Origin: Isoetes taiwanensis
Taxonomy: Eukaryota; Streptophyta; Lycopodiopsida; Isoetales; Isoetaceae
Direction of reading: 5' to 3'
Length of the DNA stretch: 64,000 nucleotides
Assembly (NCBI GenBank): GCA_021234155.1
Contig: JAJEKV010000005.1
Location: 19,762,089-19,826,088 of the forward strand
Shown here: positions 12,064 to 23,489 of the stretch, piece by piece
Layout of the letters: each line of letters starts with the position of its first letter
Numbering within the stretch: position 1 is the stretch's first letter
Made by a program: the position numbers and the translations under genes
Notes under the pieces: model-generated
The model's input: the letters and a program-made list of their open reading frames with translations, nothing else
What the model was told of the DNA's origin: nothing
Databases searched by the model: none

Positions 12064-13077
12064 TGGGATTAAAGTCAAAAGTTAATGAAGATATGATTGA
12101 GAACGTCTTGGTGCCATGAGTAATACATATGATCTTTCATGATGTGTAGTCGCAGGCATAACCTATAAGCAGCTCATTGGTTACATGTGAAAGTGTTCCA
12201 TCCAGCTCAACATCCATATTAAAACCATCTATATCATATCCTCCATTTTGGCATAGCCTATGAACAACCCATTGGTTACATACGAAAGTATCTTAGTACT
12301 TATTTTAACATAGCTGGCATGACCCTGGTAGTTGCCAACTGACCAGCATGAGAAATTGATATTTTGGATTATGGTAGTCTAAGGTGGTCTTTGGTGGGCA
12401 TTATCATGAATCCTCTAAACGATGTCAAAACAAAGTACATATAGCAAATGACCCTAGTAGAGATCGATTTGAACCACAACGGCATGGCATAGTTGCGTAT
12501 AATTGTATTTGATGTAAGCTTCCTCAACAAAATGAACATGTTACTATACCAAAAGTTTATATGCTAGCGTTGTTGCCCAATGAATACGTAATACTTGCCA
12601 TAAAATGATTCTATGACCACGAAATTGAGATTCGATCAATTTTCTATACACATCACTGACCTCCAATCCATGCATATACAAACACGAAATTCAAATTATA
12701 CATCCACAAAATGTCCAATGTCAATTAGCTATACACACGACCCTCTTACTCCATTCCATGCTAACTGTGTTGTTCTCTAATTGTGAGCAAGCTCATTGAA
12801 CGAAATAGCACATAGGCTGTACCAAAAAATATCTAACAAATAAATATCGCATGAAATAACTTATAGCTGCACAAATGCATGTTTGGACATGCCATAAGCT
12901 CTAGCAAAGTTTTCTGTTCTATATGACCACAGAGCTTTACAAAATGCTCACATGTGTAGTCTTAGCTGAAGTAACAAAAGCCCAAAACACCTTTGGTTTC
13001 TTAAAATGAATTTTGTTCTTGTTGTTGAAGGAACCCAAAGGCCAAGCTATTACCTTCATTTAATTATTGAAAGCTTG

Positions 13078-13712
13078 ATTTGATGTTGAAGGACGATTTC
13101 TGTGTAGGAGTCTATTGTACAACACAAGTTAGTGGGAAGCATTGGCTCCTTGCATATAATCTGCAGCACGGGCTGCAGCATTTAGAATGATGGCTATTAT
13201 ATGTAGAAGGAAGTCCTACATCATTGCATTGCAAGTTTCAAATTACAAGCACATACGCCATACAAACTGAATCTCCAGGTAGAAAAAAATTTGCTTCATG
13301 GAAAAGCGTTATGCAGAATATATAAGATTCCAAAATGGCATGATAAAACTGATCAGCAGGCTTGTACCAGAAGGTACACATGCTTTGTTTCACATCGTAG
13401 CACTATGATTATAGAAGCATAAGCACCAAGAAATCATCAGATAGATTTTGATCCATCCAACCATTAAGTTACCTATCTTCTGGCCTTAACAGCGCCCTAC
13501 AAATTTAAGAACAAATTGGAAGGCAAGAAACTTACTGTAATGTGGCAATCAGTTGATGTTGAAGGACGATTTTCTGTATAGAAGTCCGAAAATCAGCACA
13601 AGTTAGTGGGAAGCATCAATTTCTTGCATATAATCTGCAGCACGGCTGCAGCACTTAGAATGAGGGCCATTATATGTAGAAGAAAGTTCTACATCATTGC
13701 ATTGCAAGTTTA
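13078..13712. repeat. direct duplication inside Helitron A
   Basis: A unit of about 160 bp at 13078-13240 recurs at 13552-13712. Shared phrases are TGATGTTGAAGGACGATT, CACAAGTTAGTGGGAAGCAT, GCATATAATCTGCAGCACGG and CTACATCATTGCATTGCAAG. The copies differ by scattered substitutions. No coding content was recognised. Confidence 0.75.
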
Positions 13713-13912
13713 TCATAAGAGCAAAATCATCCCAGGTACAAATGATTCAGAAGCCTACATCAAGCGGGCCAGCAATCTGACCACAAAGAATTACAGGAAT
13801 TGGCAGAACAATAATTTTTTAATTTCATATATTGTTACGTTGCAATAGAATCAATAGCTATACGGCCAGCTCGCCGCTTTGACAAAATATATTTGAATTC
13901 CAAATCTTTGTC

Positions 13913-14669
13913 CTACATGGCCACACCGGAAACCCAGCACTTGCATGCCTCCTCCAAGCTCATGCACTTTGCATATATATCAATTAGAGTACTCCCAACA
14001 ATAATATCAGATTGAATGCCACTTTGAATCATCTGTTCATGAGTTTTCCTAACCTGATGGCTACCAAGCTGGCACAAGCTTTCAATATGCCCAAAAAAGT
14101 TACATTGTTTGGTTCTATGCCTTCTTCAAACATATCCTCATAACATTCCAGGGCAAGGATACTTTCTGCATGGTGAGCATATCCAAAAATCAGTGTACTC
14201 CATAGTGTACTCCATGACACAACATTCTGCCTTGGTAATTTCTTAAGGACCAACCATGCTTCTTCTAGACCTCCACATTTGATGTATATGTCTACAAGGG
14301 CACACCCAACAACAATGTCATACTGAAGCCCAGCAAGAATAATCTGATCATGTATAAATCTCCCCTGTTCTATGGAACATATCTCACCACATGCTCTTAA
14401 AAGACCTAATAAGGTAAACGTATCTGGCGTTTTGTCTTCCTGTTGCATAACAATACAAGACCCAACTCACCACTGCCAAGCTTGCCATGGGCATCAATAA
14501 CTGCATTGTAAGTATAATTGCTTGCTTTTGCAACATGGCTAAATGCAAAGCTAGCTTCAACCAGACTTCCACAAGATGCAAGAAGACGAATAATGTGATC
14601 AGCCAAGATAGAAAGGCAATCTAGACCATTGCTAATCAACAATTGTTGCATTACTCTACAGAGTTGCAA
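13913..14669 (-). pseudogene. PPR-protein gene fragment carried by Helitron A
   Basis: The frame from ATG 14669 gives a PPR-like start (NGLDCLSILADHIIRLLAS, NYTYNAVIDAHGKLGSGELG). Near 14430 it shifts into the frame 14029-14448 (TPDTFTLLGLLRACGEI, GRFIHDQIILAGLQYDIVVG, LVDIYIKCGGLEEA, KKLPRQNVVSW). A third frame then continues past 14035 with IQSGIQSDIIVGSTLIDIYA. A 12-bp duplication produces the doubled WSTLWSTL. With at least two frameshifts this cannot make a full PPR protein. PPR proteins normally bind organellar RNA; this one is presumed inactive. It resembles the neighbouring PPR gene at 17381-18796 in style but is not a simple copy. Confidence 0.75.
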
Positions 14670-14680
14670 GTCTTTCCAAA

Positions 14681-15600
14681 CCAGAATGCTGAAGGTTTAC
14701 TGCAGTAATGGATCCATCAGAATCAAATACAAAACCGTGCATATCTGTGCTCTGGAAGAAAGACCGTGAACACCGCCATTCTTTGTAGAAGATAAGCAGA
14801 ATGGTCTGCATTGTTTCAGATATACAAGGAAGGGCTTGATCTCATTATCCATTTCCCAAATGTACAAGAGAAAGAACCAGTCCCTATATCCTCAAGATGG
14901 AAAATGAATTTGAAAACCATCCGAAGACTTTTGGCAAGCATTCATGCCAATGCATTTCTAGCATTGAAAAGCAGCAATCTTCAGCATTGAATCAGAGAAG
15001 ATGGGCAAGAAAGGCAGCAATCTTCAGTATTGCAAGAAAAAACTACGACTTTCGGAGAAGCTGTGCTATGGCCAATAGAAATGTAGCACCATCAGGTTGC
15101 TACAACTGAACCATCTTGTCATTGCTGCCCTACTCTGCTCCAGCACCAGCACCAGAGGAGAGAGATGAAGAAAGCCAAAGGAGACAAAAGATATATAGGA
15201 AAGATATAGGGATATTGAAAGCTCTGACATTCCAAAATCTCATGACCTACCTAGCATTCCAAGTGATAAAAGAGATGATCGCAGTTGCCAATTCTTCAAT
15301 GTAAGACTGTTTTTCTCAAAAGCTACTTTTTGCTAATTGTTAAAGTTATAGGCTTCAGTTGGATGTTAAAATACTCTTTCTCATCTCCTTCCAGGAATCA
15401 ATGGAGTTTACCAAGTTCATGTTTCTCAGAAAGTCTTTTGGGGAGGCCAGGATAAAAGAAAGATACTGATCACCTTTTAAAGCTAATACATTCTTGTCCA
15501 AATATCAGAATTATGTAGGTGGAAAGTAGAATATGGGATTTATAAACAAACTAAGTTCACACAAAACGATGTTTGGATGCAATCTGAGAAGCAATTAACA
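14681..15600. other. Helitron A interior without a recognised gene
   Basis: This stretch lies between the PPR fragment and the DUF1365 fragment. Short open frames exist at 14897-15109 and 15116-15304 on the plus strand, but they show no recognisable domain and no coding bias. Confidence 0.45.
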
Positions 15601-15609
15601 TTGTCATAT

Positions 15610-16263
15610 CCAATTTATGATATATCTCAGCAATGCATTTGACTAATTCTTGGTCCTTGTCATCTTTGCAATCTAACAATAATAGACACTGAGAGGGTTC
15701 TGCTCATATCCCACGCTTGTTGGCATTGTTAATAAGCGCCTATACAAATCCAGGAAAAATCATTTTCAGTACAGTTACAAAATTCATTACTAACATACAT
15801 TCTAGACATACACAGTTCCTTGGGTCTCTGCAATAGCACGAGCATCAGCTGCACACATATAGTGTGTTGCAGATTCAGACTGAAACCAGTCCGGTGGGTG
15901 ATCAAGGTCCACAAGAGCATATCTGACTGGATACTCAAAGGAATGGAAAATAGGATGCCGTCTTTTGTGCCATACTTTTCCTTCATAGAATTCACAGCCG
16001 TTGGAATTAGAAGTGGCAGAATTGGGATTGCCAATTGAATTTAGCCGGGGCAAGAAAAAGAGAAGAATAGACCTAAAAGAAGTGGTTATGAGGTTAGAAA
16101 AGAGGGTCATAGCCAGGCAAATGAGCTGGGCTATGGCATTGCTAGAATTGGGAGGCTCGTTGTAGAGCTGAGGATCCGGCGCCCAACTACTGGCCACAAG
16201 CTTACTATCCCCGAAAAACATAACGAAAAGAATCTTCAATACCTGCATCTTCAATAACTTCAA
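15610..16263 (-). pseudogene. DUF1365-family gene fragment, two exons, frameshifted
   Basis: Exon 1 (16263-15812) starts with an N-terminal hydrophobic stretch, then the family hallmark FYEGKVWHKRRHPIFHSFEY followed by RYALVDLDHPP and ARAIAETQG. It ends at a GTATGT donor. Exon 2 starts at 15739 after an AG acceptor and joins in phase to give RLLTMPTSVGYEQNPLSVYYC, another strongly conserved DUF1365 segment. One missing base then puts a TAG directly after YYC; the next frame continues YDCKDDKDQELVKCIAE, as expected for the family. The remaining C-terminal part is not present. DUF1365 proteins have no well-established biochemical role. Carriage inside Helitron A explains the truncation. Confidence 0.8.
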
Positions 16264-16711
16264 TCTGTGGAATCTTCAATATCTGCATCTACGGAAATCG
16301 CAGAGAAAATGCTCTCATAGATAATGCCATTGGGCCCTCTTCCCTTGCCAGAAAAGAAACAAAGCATTGTCGGCTTGAATAAGCTGCAAAAGTGTGGCCG
16401 GATTGCATGAAAACATTCTGCATAATAATTTTAAGCCCTAATGCTTAGCCGCTCTAGCACAATTAGTTATAAATCTTCAACATCCATCAATCTACTATAA
16501 GAAATCCGCATGTCGAAGGATTCGATGCAAAACCCAGGGTCGAGGATGCGTGCAGCGTATCTGGTTGATCTGCAACCCAGCCAGAAGGGTGCAAGCCACA
16601 ATCCAATAACCGCACTAAGAGCACTTTTGAAAGCATCTCAGCCGTCGATTTAATCTGACGCGCAAGATTGCGCACAGACTATCATAAAACGCCTTTATTA
16701 TTATATATAGA

Positions 16712-17180
16712 TGATGACATAAGACCTGTTTAGGCATTTGTTGAGACAGTCTATAACTTGGAAAGCCCAAGCTGAGCACGTGGTATCAATTATGTCCAAT
16801 GCAGCAGCCTCAAGTAATTCTGGAGTCCCTTTGATAATCTTGTGAATGTATCTGTTTCATGAATGGAGCTCAAGAAGTCCATGGCAGGGATGTGTCACAA
16901 GCACCATCTTCGTCTGCAGGGTATCAAATCCTGTACCTAAGAAATTTTTTTGTTCTTTATGAGTATTGAGTATATAAGTCCTCATATGCAGTTGCAGAAA
17001 ATTCTGGCCTATTGGCCCTGATGCACGACAAGAAAGTGCGTCAAACAACATGAGGACCAACAAGTCCCGTGTCTCAACAATTCTGGACGCTTTGTATAGG
17101 TTACGATTTATGCTTCAGGCTCATATTAAGAGGCCCCAAGTCTTATGATCAGTAGGGAACCTAAAACTCTAGCCTGAACA
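16712..17180. other. short host interval, no gene seen
   Basis: Lies between the 5' end of Helitron A and the decayed 3' portion of the PPR gene. It may hold that gene's 3' UTR. No other feature was recognised. Confidence 0.4.
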
Positions 17181-17189
17181 TTGGAGCCA

Positions 17190-17380
17190 AACAAAAAATC
17201 AGCACATTTTGCTTCATATTAAGAGGCAATGCGTAATATGCCATAGCATTAAGTATGATGCTCAGTGGAGAACTTCTACTTACAACATTCCTCTCAGACA
17301 AGACTGAATTCAGTGCAGAGAGATGTGGCTTGAGTATGATGCTACAAATCATGTCATCGAGAATTGAGGATATTCTTGCA
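17190..17380 (-). pseudogene. decayed DYW-domain remnant of the PPR gene
   Basis: In a different frame from the PPR coding sequence, minus-strand translation gives ARISSILDDMICSIILKPH, LSALNSVLSERN and LNAMAYYALPLN. In spacing this resembles the start of a DYW deaminase domain (the region before the HSE motif). The zinc-binding HxE and CxxC residues are not recognisable. If real, it shows that the PPR protein was once a full PLS-E-DYW editing factor. Confidence 0.4.
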
Positions 17381-18796
17381 TTAAATCTTTTCATCCATTG
17401 GCACATTCTCCTGCATCTTGGAAAGACAATCATGTGTGTATAGATGATTGGCATAAATATTCGAAAGAAGCACATATCCCGCACCACAAGAATTATCCAA
17501 CTGAACAATATGGTCAAAACATTGTTTGCCCAACCCTATGTTGCGATGCATTCTACATGCACTTAGCAAAGACTTCCACCCAACCAAATCCGGTTTGACG
17601 GTAGATAGAAGGAATTTTTCTGCCTCTTCAAGGCATCCTACACGACCTAAGAGACCAATCATGCAGGCACACTGGGAAATATTTGCTGTCATGCCATGAT
17701 AAGCTGTCATGAACTTAAAGTACCAGTGACCTTCATTCACAAATCCTTCATGGCTGCACGCAACAAGAACGCTGGTAAATATTGCCTCATCTGGTTTCAC
17801 ACCTTCTTGTTCCATCTCCTGAAAACATATCAGAGAAGATAACAGCTTACCATGCTGGGCATATCCTGCAATGATGGCACCACATGTTATAACATTTTTA
17901 TTGGGTAACTTGTCAAATAATTTCTGTGCTTGCTCCATGCTTCCACACTTGCCATACATATCAACAAGAGCGCTGCCGACAGAAATGTCATGTTGAAGCC
18001 TGTTCTGCATAATCTGGTCATGAATAATAAACCCATGTTCTATGGCTCCTAAGAGAGAGCATGCTTTTAAAATGCTCAGAAATGTGGCCTTTTGTGGTTT
18101 GATACCTTGAAGTTGCATTCTTCCAAAACATTTTAGAGCAAGAAGACCTTCTCCATTATCTAGGTAACCTCCAATCATTATATTCCAAGATACTGCATCG
18201 GGGTTATGCAGACCTTGGAAGACTTCCCATGCCTTGTCTAGATTGCCACATTTGGCATACATATCAATAAGGGTACTTCCCAAAACAACATCTGATTGAA
18301 ATCCATATTCAATAATTTGTTCATGGATGAATCTTCCCTTTGAAAGGGCCAATGTCATGGCACATGCTTTAAGGGATGCAAGACACACATGTTTGTCTAA
18401 TGGCGTACCTGACACGAGTATCCTCTGATGCAGTTGTAGGGCCATATTGCATTGCCCCAAGTTGGCATTTGCAGAAATAATTGCAGCCCATGTAACTGCA
18501 GTGGGTTCTACAATCCGATTCGCAGCCTCATTTGCTTCGAGCAAACTTCGACGATGGGAAAACATCCGGATTAGATGGTCGCCTACTGAAGCAGTTGACC
18601 CCAAATCATTACGAATCATAAGCAACTGAATCTGCCTGTTGAAATCCAGATCCTTCCTTCTTTCACATTCCCGCAGGAAAAAACATGCATTATGTCTAGA
18701 AACAAGAATGTCTTGCTGCCACAATCTGGCGCCTTTCTTCATGCAGCCTCTAATACATGCATTGTTGTCAGACTTGGGGAAGAATTTGACATCCAA
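17381..18796 (-). CDS. PPR protein (PLS/E class), C-terminus frameshifted
   Basis: A 471-residue intronless frame. Residues about 40-400 form tandem pentatricopeptide repeats (for example DVVLGSTLIDMYAKCGNLDK, PDAVSWNIMIGGY, DISVGSALVDMYGKCGSMEQ, KNVITCGAIIAGYAQHG). An E-type motif follows (VGWKSLLSACRMHRNIGLGK ... AGYVLLSNIYA). Such proteins bind organellar transcripts in a sequence-specific way and often direct C-to-U editing. The frame ends abruptly at DEKI, but another frame continues to about 17190 with a decayed DYW-like segment (MICSIILKPHLSALNSVLS, LNAMAYYALPLN). One indel therefore probably separated the E and DYW parts. No recognisable organellar transit peptide is seen. Helitron B begins 21 bp above the ATG, so the native promoter and 5' UTR may be displaced. 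Confidence 0.8.
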   Translation of the reverse strand: MDVKFFPKSDNNACIRGCMKKGARLWQQDILVSRHNACFFLRECERRKDLDFNRQIQLLMIRNDLGSTASVGDHLIRMFSHRRSLLEANEAANRIVEPTAVTWAAIISANANLGQCNMALQLHQRILVSGTPLDKHVCLASLKACAMTLALSKGRFIHEQIIEYGFQSDVVLGSTLIDMYAKCGNLDKAWEVFQGLHNPDAVSWNIMIGGYLDNGEGLLALKCFGRMQLQGIKPQKATFLSILKACSLLGAIEHGFIIHDQIMQNRLQHDISVGSALVDMYGKCGSMEQAQKLFDKLPNKNVITCGAIIAGYAQHGKLLSSLICFQEMEQEGVKPDEAIFTSVLVACSHEGFVNEGHWYFKFMTAYHGMTANISQCACMIGLLGRVGCLEEAEKFLLSTVKPDLVGWKSLLSACRMHRNIGLGKQCFDHIVQLDNSCGAGYVLLSNIYANHLYTHDCLSKMQENVPMDEKI

Positions 18797-18816
18797 AGTT
18801 TGATTTTATAACCATA

Positions 18817-18851
18817 CTAGAAAAAGTGCCCAGCGTTGCTGGGCTTTTCGT
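18817..18851 (-). terminator. Helitron B 3' terminal hairpin and CTAG end
   Basis: Identical over 35 bases to the end of Helitron A: the stem GCCCAGC/GCTGGGC is followed on the minus strand by ACTTTTTCTAG, with host T after it. It lies 21 bp above the PPR start codon. Confidence 0.8.
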
Positions 18852-18853
18852 AT

Positions 18854-18970
18854 GGGTTCATGGTATTTGGGATGCCATTCTGGCATGTACCGGTGGGGTC
18901 CCGCGACCGGCGTTAGCCGGGAGCGGGTCACCGGTACATGCCAGAATGGCAGACCAAATAACATGAACCC
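18854..18970. repeat. 117-bp near-perfect palindrome
   Basis: The arms GGGTTCATGGTATTTGG and CCAAATAACATGAACCC pair at the base. TGCCATTCTGGCATGTACCG pairs perfectly with CGGTACATGCCAGAATGGCA, and a GC-rich upper stem closes on a CGTTAG loop. It lies just inside the 3' end of Helitron B. It could be a nested palindromic MITE, a second Helitron terminator hairpin, or a small-RNA precursor. Confidence 0.85.
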
Positions 18971-19119
18971 ACAATATGGTATTTGGGGAGCGATTTTTTC
19001 TCAACCTCTTTGGCCGCCAGTCGATTTCAAGCTCTGGCAGCGATGGCGTCAAGCAAGAGCATGCATTAACTAAATTTTTGAGCTCCATCAGCGACGGCGC
19101 TAAGCAAGATGTGGCCACT

Positions 19120-19425
19120 GAAGCTGTGGTGGCCGTCTGAAGCTTTGGTAAAGCTCCGGTCTAGAAGCTATGGCCGTCTGAAGCTCCAGTAAAGTTTAGG
19201 TCTAGAAGCTATGGCGATTTGAAGCTCCGGTAAAGCTCAGGTCCGGTAAAGCTCTGTTTTCGTTTTGAAGCTCCGGTAAAGCTCTGTTTTCTGGAGCTCC
19301 GTTTTATGGATTTATGTAAAGCTTCGTTATCTGAAGCTCTATTTTTTGAAGCTCCGTTTTATGGATATGCATTCTGAAGCTCCAGTGAAGCTCTGTTTTC
19401 TGAAGCTTATGCCTGTAGTGTTCCG
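19120..19425. repeat. degenerate GAAGCTCCGGTAAAGCTC minisatellite
   Basis: The unit GAAGCTCCGGTAAAGCTC and variants (GAAGCTATGG, GAGCTCCGTTTTATGG) recur irregularly about a dozen times. Units are short, with AGCT cores. Not coding. Confidence 0.7.
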
Positions 19426-22400
19426 TATTGCAAGACATACAAGCCATGCAAGCTAAGGCACAGGAGGATATGAATAAGAGACGCTATGGCAAGAAACAGA
19501 ACAGAGCAAGAAACAAAAGATTACCGGCTAACAGAGCAAGAAACCGGCTAGAAACTGAAGATGCGGAATGGTAGACTCAACTACCATTCTGCAATGGAAT
19601 CCTCTGCCACATGGCAGCACGAAATTAACCCAAAGGAAAAAATCGTGACCCAAATACCATATTGTCTGGCTTTAATTCAAAAATAATTAATATATGGTTG
19701 AGAAAGTCTAGATGGGCATATATGGTCATCTGTTATAAATTGAAGTCTGAAATTGTCATTATAAACTGCTAGAAACGTGCGCAACGATGCTGGACATTCT
19801 TCTTGGATATATCCAATGGGTTTAGCATAATTAGATTTTGCAGGTGAAATAGAATATATTGTAGATAGAGGTTTTTTGTTGTCTTAGATATATTTGATTT
19901 GGGTATTCATATGCGAGTTTGTCTAGTTGAACGGTTGCAATCAATGTGCCAAAATTTAAACATGTGATTGTGATCGTGTTGCATGCTAAGTTATAGTACG
20001 CCTAATGTGGCTAGAATAAAGAATATGGCAACTTTTGTATTTGACATGATGCTAAAAAAGAAGGGAGGTGTGAATGTGAGTGTGCATGTGAGGGCATTAT
20101 TGCACATGTTATGTTTATTTGCAATGCAATAAAAATGCAAAAGATTCTAGCTATATAGATGAAACGCATCATGATATAAAATAGATAGAAATATTCTCAT
20201 ACTCCGTCTTGATTGAGGCTTTGACTACATACACAAATCCATCATCATACCAACAAAGAAGGATGTTCTATTCATTCATGGTGAGTTGGAAATATTAATT
20301 GTAAGCCTATTAATTATGATACATAACTCTTATCAAAGAAGTTGTAACATAGGAAGATCGTGATAGATAACATTTTGAAATTCATATACATTTTCCTCTG
20401 AACGTTTATGATTTGAAATGTCTGAGAGAGCCATGGTTCATAACAAAGGTATGATAGTTACTTAAGAATTCATTTTGATGAAGATGCCCTATGTTGTGCT
20501 TCTTGGATATAGGATGTATTTGGTTTAATATGATTGGATGCTTTATATCAAAGAGAGAAGATAGTTTCTATTATGTTGGTTACATATGCATAACCAAGCC
20601 TTTGCCACTTGTTTTAATATGCATGATAAATAATGTATCTATGGAACTACTTTTTTTTGTGTCAAGACCAACAGGTTGAAATAACATAAATAAGCTAAAA
20701 GGCCATGCACTAAAGGTGGAGTCATCTACTTGGGAATCAACTATAGGGGAATCTAGATCAATAAAACCATACAAGTTGAAGACGTCGCCGCCCGGATTTT
20801 TTTTTTCTTTTCTTTTTTTTTTCAAACATCTCTCAACATAGACTTTAATTTTAGAACTTGTTAAGTTCGTATTGAAATATGCAAACTTTTGTAGGCAAAT
20901 TTCTAATAGTCAACTCAGTTAAGAATTTTGTATGCTCATCTTATTTTATCCGTAGCAAAGATGAAATCTATTTGCTTTAGTGCATATCTGTGATTGCCTA
21001 TGGTTGCATGCCAATTATCTTGCCTTGGCCACTGGTTGGGAACAATGGCAACACAAATTTGATCAAGGAAGCATGGGTCCATGTGGTAGCCATGTGATGA
21101 GACATCAGTGCACTGGTCATGGCCTATAGTCTACCTCCGCATATAAATACTTGAGCAATCCTTGCTAAATTTGAAAAATATCCTTGTCATGTTTCTCAAC
21201 TATCTATCATTTCATGCCTGCATTGACAAGGTTGTTGTTAAAGTGTTGAAATGCCGTGACAAATAAAAAACCGGTCATTTGGCATTAACATGGTTTGCAA
21301 TAATAGTAATGGACGGTTTAAATGCGATAGGCCAACCGCATAGCGGACTATCCACTCAAGTAACATAATCTGCTCTCACATCTATCTTCTTTTCCCAACT
21401 GCATGCTGAGGTTAGCTACATTTCTGCAAGGTTGCATCTTAACAAATGAGGCTATACCCCATTAAGATACAAAAACTTTGTGCAAATCATAGCCATGTAT
21501 GTCTCCGAACCATATGTCCTGCAGCAAAAAAATGTAGAGATCAATCGCAAAATATGATGGCCAACCACTTATTATCTTCAATCTACTAAGAGGAAGGCTA
21601 AAATTTATAGCACCATAAACTGCACGACAGGAAAACAAAAATAGACGGGGTAGCTTCGCTGCAATTAAAGTCTTCTCTTAATTTAAAAAGATGTTTCAGA
21701 TCTATATGTTAATCTACAACATGCAATAGCCATTGCTTCCTGCATTTTTTAGTCTCCCATTGCACATACCAAACCTGAGAATTTTTTAGTCTTTTCATTG
21801 TTTCTGTTTTCAGCTACATATATGTTGGAGCTGCATATTCCATGGCCAGAAAGTTGATAAATAAGACTGCCTACCTATATCTAGAATGTCAGCATAATAA
21901 CTTCCTTATTGTATGTAAGTAACTTCTCGATGTAGCAACGATAATGTATGTTGGAACCAGAACTGATGCTGATGCACATGATTGGAGCGGAGGAAGGCAA
22001 GTTCTATGGCTCGTGCTCATTCAATCAATGGCCAGCTTTTATTCTGCAACTAACAATTTTTCCTCATTATGATAGTGTTTTAGATAACATCTCAAGTACA
22101 ATTGTGGCTATTTCATTTGCGGAAGGTAAGCAAGGAAGTTCAGATTATTACTTTCCAAAAATAGAATGGGATTGAAGGAACTGAAGATTTCCTTGTGCTA
22201 CTCTACTATGTGCTAAAAATGCATAGAAAGGAAATAGAGTACAAATGGCAGTTTACAGAATTCTTCTAGGATTCATCCAACACCGTAATTATATCCATCA
22301 GTCTTTTTAATGGATTCCCTCGTATTGTATTACATGTCTCTCAGTTGGTTTGTCCCTTCATATTCATTAATTTTCCAAGTTATTATACATATTGGTTTTG

Positions 22401-23480
22401 CACATATCTTTCCCGACTCCTTCATCTTCTGGGGTGTATATGGTTCTCTTGGGACCTCACCTATGAATATGACTAATATTTGCCAAACGCCAAATGAGAA
22501 ACAGCTGAAATATGGCTTAAATGCAATGGTCTAGTAAGGAATTTGTTAAAGACATATCAGCTCTCTGGACAACCGATTCAATGGGTCCTGTTGGTCCTCT
22601 CACCGACTCCATTCTGGGAATGAGCATATGGAATTATTAGTTGCCCGCGAGTACCCTGAGCATCAGTAAACTCTGGAAATAGGACATGTATTCAGGACCC
22701 TGGAATGCTTTATTAACAAAGATTAAAGTCCCAAATGCTTCGTTTCTTGATCTACGTGACTCACCTGTCAAAGTTGAATCAACAAGCACAAGAGATTTAG
22801 ATGCAATGATGTGCTGATTCAGGAAAGGGAAGTCTGACTTCAAGGAGGAGGAGGATGAAAAATAATTTAATTCAAATGACCATATCAAAGCCACCATAAT
22901 GGTTCAGTTATTTGGTGCTTAACAGGCTGCTTTCCTGGCCTGCAGCGTCATAAAGCCTTGTATAGAGTAAGGCCCGTTTATGAAGTTAAATCATTTCTCC
23001 ATTTAAAATATGGTGACCTTTGATGTAGCAAAGGACATTCTATGTGCATACACAATTCGTGTGTTTACAAAGATGTTGCTCCCTAGGATTATTCTTCCAA
23101 ACCAGTTTTCAGGTAATGTAAGGGGATGAGGGTTGATATGTTTGTTAGAACCCCATTTCAGATGTCATAGTATTACCATTATCCTGATATCCTCTTTCCG
23201 ACCCGCTTTCCTGCAGCATAACCACTTTATTATAGCGTCGCCCTCTTTTAACAACAAAGATATTTTCTACATACATGAAGGAGCCAAGAGCTGCTTTGCC
23301 AAATCTTCACGTCTAAGAGGTTTGTTCCTAATAAGGCACTTGTTCCAAATAAGGCATTTGCTGCTTGATTCAGATACAATGCATGTTGCTTGCAGATGTG
23401 TTTCATGCAGTAGGAAGAGCAATTAATGTGAAAGAGGAATACAATGGAAAATGATAATCTGCATATTCAGTGTAGGGTTG
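19426..23480. other. Helitron B interior, no recognised gene
   Basis: About 4 kb with many short frames and no recognisable domain. A CTAG with an imperfect hairpin at 19769 resembles a degraded Helitron 3' end but lacks the flanking T. A T-rich run lies at 20798-20821. A faint LRR-like phrase (SLDNRFNGS) occurs near 22565 on the plus strand. Confidence 0.4.
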
Positions 23481-23489
23481 TGCCATTTT

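Larger units (their letters stand above)
12029..16711 (-). mobile_element. non-autonomous Helitron A with captured gene fragments
   Basis: On the minus strand the element begins TCTATATATAATAATAAAGG at 16711, preceded by host A (16712). It ends with the hairpin GCCCAGC-AAC-GCTGGGC followed by ACTTTTTCTAG at 12029, with host T next (12028). The TC start, the subterminal hairpin, the CTRR end and insertion between A and T are the established Helitron hallmarks. A second element at 18817 shares the last 35 bases exactly. No Rep/helicase coding sequence is visible, so it is non-autonomous. The cargo is a DUF1365-gene fragment and a PPR-gene fragment, both in the element's own orientation, which is typical of Helitron gene capture. 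Confidence 0.82.

Noticed and set aside
19769-19795. Possible third Helitron 3' end (CTAG with a nearby hairpin)
   Set aside because: The hairpin is imperfect and the base following CTAG on the minus strand is C, not T.
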